Shown: in pieces, positions 1-7,275 of the stretch
How positions within the stretch are numbered: position 1 is the stretch's first letter
How the letters are laid out: each line of letters begins with the position of its first letter
NCBI GenBank assembly: GCA_005518205.2
Contig: RFFC02000010.1
Span: 1 to 37,313 of the forward strand
Length of the DNA: 37,313 bases
Reading direction: 5' to 3'
Source: Hormoscilla sp. GUM202
Lineage (GTDB): Bacteria > Cyanobacteriota > Cyanobacteriia > Cyanobacteriales > Desertifilaceae
Translations under genes and position numbers: made by a program
The notes under the pieces: generated by a model
Database searches by the model: none
What the model saw: the letters and a program-made list of their open reading frames with translations, nothing else
What the model was told of the DNA's origin: nothing

Positions 1-78
1 CTTGGGTATGGGTTCTTTAGGAATCACCAGGATATGCACCGGCGCTTGCGGGTTCATATCTTTGAAGGCCAGGGCCAT
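1..78 (-). pseudogene. HIT-family (histidine triad) protein, 5'-truncated, partial in window
   Basis: The minus strand encodes MALAFKDMNPQAPVHILVIP followed by KEPIPK before the window ends. This matches the conserved inner part of HIT/HinT nucleotide hydrolases (ALAFKD-NPQAPVH-LVIPK), which normally begins about 25 residues into the protein. Here an in-frame TAA stands directly before the ATG, and the sequence further upstream does not encode the usual N-terminus with its IFxKIIxxEIPA motif. The gene therefore looks 5'-truncated, next to a MITE at 85-244, although a short protein starting at this ATG cannot be excluded. The catalytic His triad would lie beyond the left edge and cannot be seen. 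Confidence 0.7.
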
Positions 79-84
79 TTATAC

Positions 85-244
85 TAACCTAAGTTGCTAC
101 CTATAGAACCTCAAAACCCAAATTAGCCAAAATTGGCCAAACTTGCCTTGTGATTTACCCCAAAATGGCATGACGTGAGAAATTTACCAAAAATGGCTGT
201 CTGGGACGTAAAAATTTTTATTTTATAGGTGGCAACTTGAGTTA
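85..244. mobile_element. MITE-like element with terminal inverted repeats
   Basis: The left end TAACCTAAGTTGCTACCTAT (85-104) is the inverse of the right end (about 224-244, ATAGGTGGCAACTTGAGTTA), with about three mismatches in 21 bases. Both ends carry TA, which fits a TA target duplication as made by IS630/Tc1-type transposases. The 118-bp AT-rich interior has no coding potential. Its ends do not match those of the IS630 copy at 2179-3201, so a different transposase would have moved it. It fills most of the gap between murE and the truncated HIT gene. Confidence 0.6.
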
Positions 245-318
245 TCTACGCAAAATTGGCAAATTAGATCGGGGTTGGTTAGCACCGGTGAAAGACAGAC
301 GCCGCAACTGTAGGTGAT

Positions 319-1830
319 TTAGCCCCGGTCAATTCGCATTTGTAAAGCCGATCGCGCCTGTTCCCGATCGTCAAAATGGATCTTTTCCGTGCCGAGAATC
401 TGATAATCTTCGTGGCCTTTACCGGCGATCAAGACTCCGTCTCCCGGTTGCGCTTCCAGGATCGCAGTCCTAATGGCAGTCGCCCGATCGCAGATCGCCA
501 CAGGCTCTATGCCCGACGGGATTCCGGCCAGGATATCTTGTAAAATCTTTTCCGGGTCTTCCGTCCGGGGATTGTCCGAGGTTACCACCGGCAGGTCCGA
601 AAGCTCTGCGGCAATTTTACCCATAATCGGGCGCTTCGTCCGATCGCGATCGCCCCCGCAACCAAACACGCAAATCATCTTTCCGGGAATAAACGGCCTG
701 GAGGCCCGCAGCATATTCTCTAAACTATCGGGAGTGTGGGCATAATCGACAATCACCGTAATCTCTTGTTCGGGAGTTATTTGCACCCGTTCCATTCGTC
801 CGGGCACCCCGGGAAATTGCGGCAATTTCTCTCGCGTAGAGTTTAAGTCTATCCCCAGATGTAAAGTCGCCCCCACCGCTGCCAGCAAATTCCCGACATT
901 GAACTCACCTACTAAGGGCGATCGGAAAGGCACTTCACCCACCGGTGTATGCAGGATGCCCTTCACCCCAGATGGTTCATAGGTAATGTCACTCGTCCAA
1001 AGATCCGCCGAGGCATCATGGGTACTATATCGCCACAGCTGTGCGGGCTGCAACCGGTCACTTAACCGCCGTCCGTACTCGTCATCGACATTAATTATCG
1101 CCCGTCCTTGCAGATAGGTCGGGCTAAACAGCAGGGCCTTCGCCGCAAAATAATCTTCCATATCTTTATGGAAGTCCAGATGATCCTGGGTAAGATTGGT
1201 AAATACGACCACATCAAAGCCACAACCCAGCACCCTTCCTTGTGACAAGGCATGGGAACTTATTTCCATTATCCCCTGCTTACATCCTGCAGCTACTGCC
1301 TGGGCCAGTTGTTGCTGCAACTCCAGGGCAAAAGGCGTCGTATGCAAGGCTGTTTGTTGGAAACCCGCCCAACGGGCATATAATGTACCAAAAAGTGCTG
1401 GTTGCTTTTGGGCTTGGGCAAGCAGAAATTCGATCAGATGGGTAGTAGTAGTTTTGCCATTCGTGCCCGTGACGCCTATCAGTTGCAGCTGCGATGCTGG
1501 ATATTTGTAGAAAGCAGCGGCTACCTGGGCACAGGCTTCCCTCATATCTGTTACGGGAATAATACAATTATCTTTGGCTTTCTCGTTCCCTGGTTCTACC
1601 TGGGAACCTTGGGCGGCTTCTGGAGAAATTAGGGCCGCGCATGCCCCTGAGGCGATCGCGCTTTCCCAGAACTCTCCTCCATCCACTCGCGTACCCGGCA
1701 TTCCGATAAATAAATCTCCCGGTTTGCATGTCCGGGAATTCGTACTTAACCCCTTCACCTCAGAGTCGATCGCCTCATGGTCTGGTATTTCTAAATTAGG
1801 AATGCTTGCCAATAACTCTCGCAGCTTCAT
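319..1830 (-). CDS. murE: UDP-N-acetylmuramoyl-L-alanyl-D-glutamate--2,6-diaminopimelate ligase (MurE)
   Basis: A 503-residue cytoplasmic Mur ligase that adds meso-diaminopimelate to UDP-MurNAc-L-Ala-D-Glu in peptidoglycan synthesis. Seen in the sequence: the ATP-binding loop GVTGTNGKTTTTHL near residues 118-131, the Mur-ligase motif EISSHAL, the DNPR motif near residue 417 that in this family reads out meso-DAP rather than lysine, and GKGHEDYQ near residues 469-476. The length is usual. It begins 21 bases after the stop of the glutaredoxin-like gene and is probably co-transcribed with it. Odd point: residues around 75-83 (AAQGSQVEPGNEK) are encoded by a dispersed GTTCCC...GGGAAC hairpin repeat inserted in frame in the N-terminal domain. 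Confidence 0.96.
   Translation of the reverse strand: MKLRELLASIPNLEIPDHEAIDSEVKGLSTNSRTCKPGDLFIGMPGTRVDGGEFWESAIASGACAALISPEAAQGSQVEPGNEKAKDNCIIPVTDMREACAQVAAAFYKYPASQLQLIGVTGTNGKTTTTHLIEFLLAQAQKQPALFGTLYARWAGFQQTALHTTPFALELQQQLAQAVAAGCKQGIMEISSHALSQGRVLGCGFDVVVFTNLTQDHLDFHKDMEDYFAAKALLFSPTYLQGRAIINVDDEYGRRLSDRLQPAQLWRYSTHDASADLWTSDITYEPSGVKGILHTPVGEVPFRSPLVGEFNVGNLLAAVGATLHLGIDLNSTREKLPQFPGVPGRMERVQITPEQEITVIVDYAHTPDSLENMLRASRPFIPGKMICVFGCGGDRDRTKRPIMGKIAAELSDLPVVTSDNPRTEDPEKILQDILAGIPSGIEPVAICDRATAIRTAILEAQPGDGVLIAGKGHEDYQILGTEKIHFDDREQARSALQMRIDRG
1585..1607. repeat. Dispersed GTTCCC/GGGAAC palindromic repeat inside murE
   Basis: GTTCCCTGG...CCTGGGAAC forms a short hairpin within the coding sequence of murE and is translated in frame. 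Close relatives lie at 30589-30612, 35000-35023 and 35049-35072 inside the giant TPR-glycosyltransferase gene, and a partial one near 7127. Its location in an essential gene indicates that the N-terminal loop tolerates the extra residues. Confidence 0.6.
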
Positions 1831-1851
1831 TTTTCCCTACAGGGTAGCTAA

Positions 1852-2121
1852 TTATTTTGATTCAGTCGGCAGATATTTCTCTAGCATTCGTTCCACTTCC
1901 TGCACCTTAGCACGAGGGGAAGGACGAGGCAGCTGCTGTTCCGTACCAGTATCTACAGTCAGCACGGGTACTTCATACTGATAAGCAGCAAACCAATCTT
2001 CGCGACTGGTAATGTCTCGTACTTCCAGCTGGAAGTTGATATTTTCAATCTGTTCTAGTTTTTCTTGCAGTCCGGCGCACAAGTGGCAGCCCTGCTTGCT
2101 GTACAATATTAATCGATACAT
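1852..2121 (-). CDS. Glutaredoxin/thioredoxin-fold family protein (DUF836-like)
   Basis: A protein of 89 residues starting MYRLILYSKQGCHLCAGLQEKL. The first strand followed by a CHLC redox motif at residues 12-15, and VPVLTVD (cis-Pro) near residues 50-56, are typical of small glutaredoxin-like proteins of the DUF836 type. It would act as a cytoplasmic thiol-disulfide oxidoreductase, but its partner is unknown. It lies just upstream of murE in the same direction, and an IS630 element is inserted about 57 bases upstream of its start, so its native promoter may be displaced or altered. Confidence 0.8.
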   Translation of the reverse strand: MYRLILYSKQGCHLCAGLQEKLEQIENINFQLEVRDITSREDWFAAYQYEVPVLTVDTGTEQQLPRPSPRAKVQEVERMLEKYLPTESK

Positions 2122-2178
2122 ATTTCTATCATATCACTTTCGGGGGCATCTTTATTATCTCACATGACATGGACAATA

Positions 2179-3201
2179 TAGCATTTATCAAAATGGTGAG
2201 GTACAGTAGCAACAGTGGGTGAACCAGTTGTGGATATCTTGCAGGTTGATGGTAGCAAAGCCCTCCTGAATGCCATCTACTAAGGCCCGATAGGTTCTGG
2301 CTTCTAGTTTCTTGAGATAACTCTTCAGCTTTGACCAAATATTTTCAATTGGAGAGAAGTCTGGCGAATAAGGAGGAAGATAGACTAACCGCGCCCCCAC
2401 TTTTTCAATAGCTTGTCGGATTACATCTCCCTTATGAATTGTACAGTTGTCCATCACAACACAAGCTCCTTTCCACAGCTTTGGCACTAAGTGTCGAATC
2501 ACAAATGCCTCAAATGTTAAGCTATCATAAGCACCTAAAATATTCAATGAACTCACTATCCCATTGAGACTAACTGCCCCAACTATTGAAACATTTTGTC
2601 CTCGCTTACTGGGTTTACTTCCATAAGCTCTCAGACCACATTGTGAGCGGGCATACATCCGTGTTAAAGCCAGGTTGCAGCCCGATTCATCCAGAAAAAT
2701 GAGGTCAGTAGGCTCAATTCCTTCTATCTCTTTCCAGTAGTCTAACCTTAACTGCTGAACTCGAGAACTTCTCTTTTCCGTCGGATGTAATGCCTTTTTT
2801 TTTACGGTCAATCCCGACCGTTTAATCATTCTGTCTATTGTGGAACGGCTGACTTTTACCTCCGTCTGTTTTTCTAATTCTGACTGATATTCTGACAATG
2901 TCCAATCATTATTTTCCTCTACTAAAACTTTGAGCTTTTCCTGTTGGGACTGGTTGAGCTTGAGGGGACGACCGGTGCTAATACCCGGCTTCAAGTTGCC
3001 AGTGGACCGGTACTGCTTGAGAATTTTGATAACGAAACTGAATGCTACTCGGAATCTTTTGGCTAGTTGTCTTTGTGATATCTCCTCATTTTCATAGGTT
3101 TCTATAATTTTCTGGCGGAGATCAACTGAATAGGGCTTCATGGTTTTCGAGGGTTCTACTGCTGACCTCACTATTGTACCTCATCTTTATGATAAATGCT
3201 G
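2179..3201 (-). mobile_element. IS630-family insertion sequence, apparently complete
   Basis: The imperfect terminal inverted repeats are about 30 bases long. The left end starts TAGCATTTATCA and continues to GTGAGGTACA; the inverse of the right end starts CAGCATTTATCA and continues to ATGAGGTACA. TA dinucleotides at 2177-2178 and 3202-3203 fit the TA target duplication of the family. The 1023-bp length and a single intact transposase frame suggest a recent and possibly active copy. Confidence 0.85.
2188..3141 (-). CDS. IS630-family DD34E transposase
   Basis: The 317-residue protein starts at MKPYSVDLRQKII; a GTG ten codons upstream is also in frame, but the family usually begins at this Met. 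The N-terminal helix-turn-helix region (SQRQLAKRFRVAFSFVIKIL) binds the ends. The catalytic acidic residues are visible: D in IFLDESG, D in VVMDNCTIHKG, and E in SPIENIWSKLK with 34 residues between the second D and the E, as expected for DD34E enzymes. The frame is uninterrupted, unlike the many IS630 copies that need a frameshift. It is likely expressed from within the element and stops inside the left inverted repeat. Confidence 0.93.
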   Translation of the reverse strand: MKPYSVDLRQKIIETYENEEISQRQLAKRFRVAFSFVIKILKQYRSTGNLKPGISTGRPLKLNQSQQEKLKVLVEENNDWTLSEYQSELEKQTEVKVSRSTIDRMIKRSGLTVKKKALHPTEKRSSRVQQLRLDYWKEIEGIEPTDLIFLDESGCNLALTRMYARSQCGLRAYGSKPSKRGQNVSIVGAVSLNGIVSSLNILGAYDSLTFEAFVIRHLVPKLWKGACVVMDNCTIHKGDVIRQAIEKVGARLVYLPPYSPDFSPIENIWSKLKSYLKKLEARTYRALVDGIQEGFATINLQDIHNWFTHCCYCTSPF

Positions 3202-3276
3202 TAAATTGCTCTTGCCATAAATAGAGAAACCCAGCGTCGCCGCCCGAACCCTAAAGGGTCCGGCTACAGGAACAAA

Positions 3277-3292
3277 GCCCGCCTGCGCGGGC
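3277..3292 (-). terminator. Terminator-like hairpin, repeat copy 1
   Basis: Read on the minus strand, GCCCGCGCAGGCGGGC forms a six-base-pair GC stem followed by TTTGTT. It is the second of two identical candidate rho-independent terminators downstream of the Cys-rich protein gene, produced by the 94-bp duplication. Confidence 0.45.
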
Positions 3293-3370
3293 TAAATTAC
3301 AAAACTGAGATGCTCCCTTTCTCTATCACTCCGCCGCCCGAACCCTAAAGGGTCCGGCTACAGGAACAAA

Positions 3371-3386
3371 GCCCGCCTGCGCGGGC
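3371..3386 (-). terminator. Terminator-like hairpin, repeat copy 2 (proximal to the gene)
   Basis: Same structure as the copy at 3277-3292: a GC-rich stem followed by TTTGTT on the minus strand, about 70 bases after the stop codon of the 225-residue protein gene at 3457. It could end the GH19/Cys-rich transcript. Because the same sequence is part of a dispersed repeat, a terminator role is inferred only from shape and position. Confidence 0.5.
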
Positions 3387-3456
3387 TAAATTACAAAACT
3401 GAGATGCTCCCTTTCTCTATCACTCCTATGCTATTCCTTGTCAAGTGGGCATCACC

Positions 3457-4134
3457 CTATTTGCCGATTTTTCGCGCAGCGATCGCCGACTTCGCCATCT
3501 TCACCAGAGTTTCTTTCTTGCCAGCCTTGATGCCCAGAGTATAGCGACTTCCCTTGTGGTCCCAACTTATGGTAGCATCAGAGCAATTAGCGCCACAAGT
3601 AGCATCGACAAAATAGCCAGTAATCCCCGATGCCAGGTCTACTCTCTCACCAGTCAATTCTTTCGCTGCCAGTGTTAATCTTTCTGCCGAAATCGTACCC
3701 AAACGACAGGCCGTTCCTCCATTGCAGTCTTCTGTATAACCCAGCATAATCTCATACTTGTTTTCCGATGTTGCTGGTGAGACGATCGGATAGATAGGGA
3801 CGTAATCTGCTTCGGGAACGAAGCCCGGTAATAATAGAGATAGCTGTGTTTGCTGCTGTAGTTCTGGTACAATAGACTGAAAAATCTGGTGCGGTTCGGG
3901 CTTGGTGCTGTTGTCAACATTGTCCGGGGGCGGTTCGGGCTTGGTGCTGTTGTCAACATTGTCCGGGGGCGGTTCGGGCTTGGTGCTGTTGTCAACATTG
4001 TCCGGGGGCTGCACAACCCCTGATTGGTTTACCTCTGATTCGTTTTTTGACGTTATTGTCTTGAACAATATTAGAGATGTTGACAGCAGGACAGCCGTCA
4101 CCAACAGAATTGTTTTCACGTGTTTGACAGACAT
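3457..4134 (-). CDS. Membrane-anchored protein with Pro-rich repeats and a Cys-rich C-terminal domain, unknown function
   Basis: A 225-residue protein. Residues 8-25 (TILLVTAVLLSTSLILF) form one hydrophobic segment after a short basic start, so it is a signal-anchor or uncleaved signal peptide with the rest outside the membrane. A low-complexity spacer of three 13-residue repeats (PPPDNVDNSTKPE) follows, then a compact domain with CNGGTACRLG, GYFVDATCGANCSDATISWD and SRYTLGIKAGKKETL. Four spaced cysteines suggest disulfides in an extracytoplasmic setting. The same domain occurs in the gene just upstream, fused there to a GH19 enzyme. The start has a good ribosome site (AGGAGAG) overlapping the end of that gene, 15 bases away, so the two are probably translationally coupled. 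I do not recognise a named family. Confidence 0.75.
   Translation of the reverse strand: MSVKHVKTILLVTAVLLSTSLILFKTITSKNESEVNQSGVVQPPDNVDNSTKPEPPPDNVDNSTKPEPPPDNVDNSTKPEPHQIFQSIVPELQQQTQLSLLLPGFVPEADYVPIYPIVSPATSENKYEIMLGYTEDCNGGTACRLGTISAERLTLAAKELTGERVDLASGITGYFVDATCGANCSDATISWDHKGSRYTLGIKAGKKETLVKMAKSAIAARKIGK
3893..4009. repeat. Tandem 39-bp repeat, three identical units, coding
   Basis: Units start at 3893, 3932 and 3971, each GGTTCGGGCTTGGTGCTGTT plus 19 more bases. They look identical and keep the frame, encoding a 13-residue Pro/Asn/Ser/Thr spacer between the membrane anchor and the Cys-rich domain. Copy number could vary between strains without breaking the gene. Confidence 0.92.
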
Positions 4135-4149
4135 GATATCTCTCCTGGA

Positions 4150-5506
4150 TTAAAGTACTTTATAATATGCTTTGGCGATCGCCTCAATCCAGGCTGCGCG
4201 ATCGAGACCATTGACAATGCGTCGGGCATAGTAAAAATCTCGCCAGTAACCCCAGATATATTCACCCAACCTGTGACCTGTAAAGGTGCCATCCCGCATC
4301 CCTCTGACCAGGATCTTGGCGGCGATCTCCGGTTCCGCTGCTTTTTCTGGAAAATTCACCAGATCGATTCCCAGGCGATCGGACCAATCTGTATAATTTC
4401 GCCGTCCCGTGATTTGCACAAAGCCCCGTCCCTTATAGCGCGGTCCATCCCCTGGCTGATTATTGCCCAAGTCCGATCGCCCCTCATAGGCCCAACCGCT
4501 GGCCAATTCTTCCATCCACTTTCCTAGACCAGATTCATGTTCCGCTGTTGCTAAAATGTAGGCGATTTGTCCCAGATCGGTCACCCCACTCCGATCGCAC
4601 TCCCGCAGGATTAAAGGAATTGACTCCCAAGCATAGCGACGCAGACCCAGATACTGAGGAATTGATTCGATTATCCTGTTCAAATTCCGATAACCTATCT
4701 GCTTATTATAGCCCAAATACTCTTTTACAGGGGAGTTCCATAATTCTGACTGGACCTGCTCTCCTCTCCGCTTCTCCATACGTCGAAGCTCCGGGATGCG
4801 CTGACCATTCCCCATTAACTGGTCATACCTGCCCATCTCTTCCCTCAGAAATCCCTGTCTTATCGGTATTTCTCGCATCGGCTCCACTAACTCTCTCAAC
4901 CCATTCTCTCCCAACTCATTGGCCATCTCGACCAGAGTTTCTTTCTTGCTGGCCTTGAGGCCCAGAGTATAGCGACTCCCATTCTGGTCCCAACTTATGG
5001 TAGCATCAGAACAATTAGCGCCACAAGTCCCATCGACAAAATAGCCGGTAATCCCTGTCCCTAGAGATGTTTCCGAACCAGTCAGTTTCTCTTGTGCCTG
5101 GGTTAATTTTTCTGTTGTTATTATACCCAAACGGCAAGCGGTTCCCCCATAGCAGCGTCTTGCGTAATTCAGCCTAATCTTGTTCTTGTCCGAAGTTGGT
5201 GATGTCAGGTTCAGATGGATAGTAGACTCGCGAGTCAACTCGCGGTTTAATGAGTTACGAATGATTTCACGAATCTTGCGACTATTCCTTTCAGAAATTG
5301 CTCGTCTGACCGGTATTTTCAGCCTTTGAGCAATTGCTGGTCCTACCGGGCGGACTATTTGATTTGGTTGTGGGTCAACCGTCTCCGGCGGCTTTACCGC
5401 TGATGCTGATTGCGTTTTTGACGTTATTGTATCGAACAATTATTGAGGTTGACACGATGACAACCGTCAGCAACAGCAGAATTCTTTTCACATGTTTGAC
5501 AGACAT
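4150..5506 (-). pseudogene. Cys-rich domain + GH19 chitinase/endolysin-like protein, frameshifted near the N-terminus
   Basis: The open frame (4150-5439, about 429 residues) holds the Cys-rich domain (CYGGTACRLG ... CGANCSDATISWD) around residues 70-165, a middle part, and a C-terminal GH19-type catalytic domain with ATAEHESGLGKWMEE and YKGRGFVQITGRRNY. The frame can only begin at a TTG. Just upstream, in another frame from the ATG at 5506, lies MSVKHVKRILLLLTVVIVST, clearly homologous to the anchor of the neighbouring gene (MSVKHVKTILLVTAVLLSTS). Comparing the two genes, two bases are missing around 5443-5447 (TCTCTAATATTGTTC in one, TCAATAATTGTTC in the other). The intended product is an anchored wall hydrolase of about 450 residues. 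Either the gene is recently broken, or the sequence has an error, or the enzyme is now made without its anchor. Confidence 0.75.
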
Positions 5507-5519
5507 GATATTTTGCAGA

Positions 5520-5815
5520 AGTTAAAGGACTCGATAATTCTTCCGCGATCGCCTCTTGCTGGGCGGCGCGGCAGGCACCCCGAATACAATCATCCAACCT
5601 GGGAAACACTTTAGTGTTTACTACGAACCTGGATTACTAGAATCTTGGCGGCTATCTATAGTTCCCCTGCTTTTTGAGATTCACCTCCCTATCGGCGAGA
5701 CCAATCTGTATAATCTCGCCTTCAATGTCTCTGGAGAGCACGCTCCGTGCTTCGGGATGCGCCGATGCCCATCATAGTCCCCACCGCTAGCAACTTCTTC
5801 CATCCACTGATTCTG
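5520..5815 (-). pseudogene. Decayed remnant of a GH19 gene
   Basis: Blocks of this stretch match the flanking GH19 genes in order: the 3' end (TTAAAGGACTCGATAATTCT), the part encoding the segment before the stop (CTTGGCGGC ... CTGCTTTTT ... ACCAATCTGTATAATCTCGCC) and the block ending AATTCTTCCATCCACTG in the intact genes. Large internal pieces are missing and no frame is open. A dispersed hairpin repeat (5604-5619) sits inside it. It is a third member of a tandem GH19 array. Confidence 0.75.
5604..5619. repeat. Dispersed palindrome AAACACTTTAGTGTTT
   Basis: The 16-base palindrome is followed by ACTACGAAC. The same unit, flanked by GTTCGTAGT on the other side, occurs at 24851-24866, 26198-26213 and 27175-27190. 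Here it lies within a decayed GH19 gene. Confidence 0.7.
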
Positions 5816-5830
5816 TATATCTCGCGGGGA

Positions 5831-6943
5831 TTAAAGAACTCGATAATATTCTTCCGCGATCGCCGCAATATGGGCTGCGCGATCGAGACGATTGACAATG
5901 CGTCGGGCATTGTAAAAATCTCGGCGGGAACCCCAGATATATTGACCCAACCTGTGATTGGTAAAGGTTCCATCCCGCATCCCGATTACCAGGATCTTGG
6001 CGGCGAGATCTGGTTCGGCTGCTTTTTCTGGAACATTCACCAGATCGATTCCCAGTCTGCCGGACCAATCTGTATAATTTCGCCGTCCCGTGATTTGCAC
6101 AAAGCCTCGTCCCTTATAGCGAGGTCCATCTCCCGACCGATTATTGCCCAAGTCCGATCGCCATTCATAGGCCCAACCGCTAGCTAATTCTTCCATCCAC
6201 TGCCCTAGACGAGATTCATGTTCCGCTGTTGCCAAAATGTAGGCGATTTGTCCCAGATCGATCACGCCATTGATATCGCAGGACCGCAGGATTAAAGGAA
6301 TCGACTCCCAAGCATAGGGATGCAGTTCCCGGTAGGGAATCGAAGCGATAATCCTGTCTAAATTCAGAGAACTGATCAGGTTATTATAGGGCAGATACAC
6401 TTCTATAGGTTCATTCCATAATAATGACCAGGTTTCCTGACCTACCATGCCATCGGCCACTAAACCCCGACTATTCTGGAAATTCTTCACCGCATTCAGG
6501 GTATCGGGTCCAAACAACCCATCCGATGGTTCGGACGGTTCCATAAACCCCTCTTTTTTCAGTAGGTCCTGAAGGGTTCTGACTTCCGGAAGCAACTGAG
6601 GATAATCAATGCCATCCCGGATCCGGAGTACAGCATGTCTTCTCAGCTTCCCCGGGGTTGCCTCTTTGGCCTTGAACAAGGCGTCCCAAGTGTAGCTCCA
6701 GACAACCCCATCCGCAATTAAGCTGCGACTTTCCTGGAAACGTTTCACCGCTGCCTCGGTTTTTCGTCCAAACTGGCCCTCATCGGTCTCGCTTCTCCCT
6801 ATCCACCGGTCAAACAAGGTCGTCCCTTCCTTCAGAAATCCCAGTTCGATCAGTAATTTTTGCAGCAGCTTGACTGACTCTCTCAACTCAGGGTAGTCTA
6901 TGCCATCTCCCCGACGCAGGACTGGATATTCGTTGCTTAACAT
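5831..6943 (-). CDS. GH19-type chitinase/endolysin with two peptidoglycan-binding domains
   Basis: A 370-residue protein. Residues about 6-90 and 103-177 are two PG_binding_1 domains (AVKRFQESRSLIADGVV and AVKNFQNSRGLVADGMV, each ending in a TW motif). Residues about 195-370 form a GH19-like lysozyme/chitinase domain with ATAEHESRLGQWMEE near 239-252, holding the likely catalytic Glu, and the family signature YKGRGFVQITGRRNY near 274-288. It probably cleaves peptidoglycan or a chitin-like polymer. No signal peptide or transmembrane segment is visible, so export would need another route or the enzyme acts on lysis. The ATG has GGGAG ten bases upstream. It heads the array, with a remnant and a frameshifted paralogue behind it. 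Confidence 0.88.
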   Translation of the reverse strand: MLSNEYPVLRRGDGIDYPELRESVKLLQKLLIELGFLKEGTTLFDRWIGRSETDEGQFGRKTEAAVKRFQESRSLIADGVVWSYTWDALFKAKEATPGKLRRHAVLRIRDGIDYPQLLPEVRTLQDLLKKEGFMEPSEPSDGLFGPDTLNAVKNFQNSRGLVADGMVGQETWSLLWNEPIEVYLPYNNLISSLNLDRIIASIPYRELHPYAWESIPLILRSCDINGVIDLGQIAYILATAEHESRLGQWMEELASGWAYEWRSDLGNNRSGDGPRYKGRGFVQITGRRNYTDWSGRLGIDLVNVPEKAAEPDLAAKILVIGMRDGTFTNHRLGQYIWGSRRDFYNARRIVNRLDRAAHIAAIAEEYYRVL

Positions 6944-7275
6944 TGATGTCGTGCTCCCTTTAGTTTCCTTGCATCTAATTTATCACAACCGTAGGGCGGG
7001 CGGATCCCCTGCCCGGGAAGGCGATTTTTTCCCCGATCGCGTAGCGGAGGGTTCCCGGAGCCTGTGCGCGCAGCGCAATCGCACGGGGTGCATCTCATAG
7101 AAGCTTAGCCGCCCGAACCCGTTCCCAGGCAGAACGCTCCGGGCCCCCTCCGCTGTGAGAGAACGAGGGACCCGGCTACAGGAACAAAGCAATGTCCGGA
7201 GCGATTTTTCGCGCAGGCGGAGTTTGCAGCCTGGTGCCAGCTCCCCGGGTAAATTGCCCCATTTTCCATTCCCAA
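6944..7275. other. Intergenic region made of dispersed repeat fragments
   Basis: No credible gene is seen here. The stretch contains a GTAGGGCGGGCG...CCTGCCC repeat (near 6993-7018), a copy of the CCGCCCGAACCC...CCCGGCTACAGGAACAAAG unit (7109-7190) split by a GTTCCCAGGCAGAACG fragment, and GCGATTTTTCGCGCAG (near 7200), which also occurs in neighbouring coding sequences. It looks like a landing site for several repeat families. Confidence 0.6.

Larger units (their letters stand above)
3238..3425. repeat. Direct tandem repeat, 2 x 94 bp
   Basis: The two units appear identical by eye. Each contains the hairpin ACCCTAAAGGGT and the hairpin AGCCCGCCTGCGCGGGCT, then ATTACAAAACTGAGATGCTC and CCTTTCTCTATCACTC. 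The perfect duplication implies a recent event. Confidence 0.9.
3204..3456. other. Intergenic region with a tandemly duplicated 94-bp unit
   Basis: This gap between the IS630 and the anchored 225-residue protein gene holds almost nothing but two copies of a 94-bp unit (3238-3331 and 3332-3425). I see no coding sequence in it. The first half of the unit, starting CGCCGCCCGAACCCTAAAGG, is a dispersed repeat seen again near 7109-7190 and 36634-36660. Confidence 0.7.
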
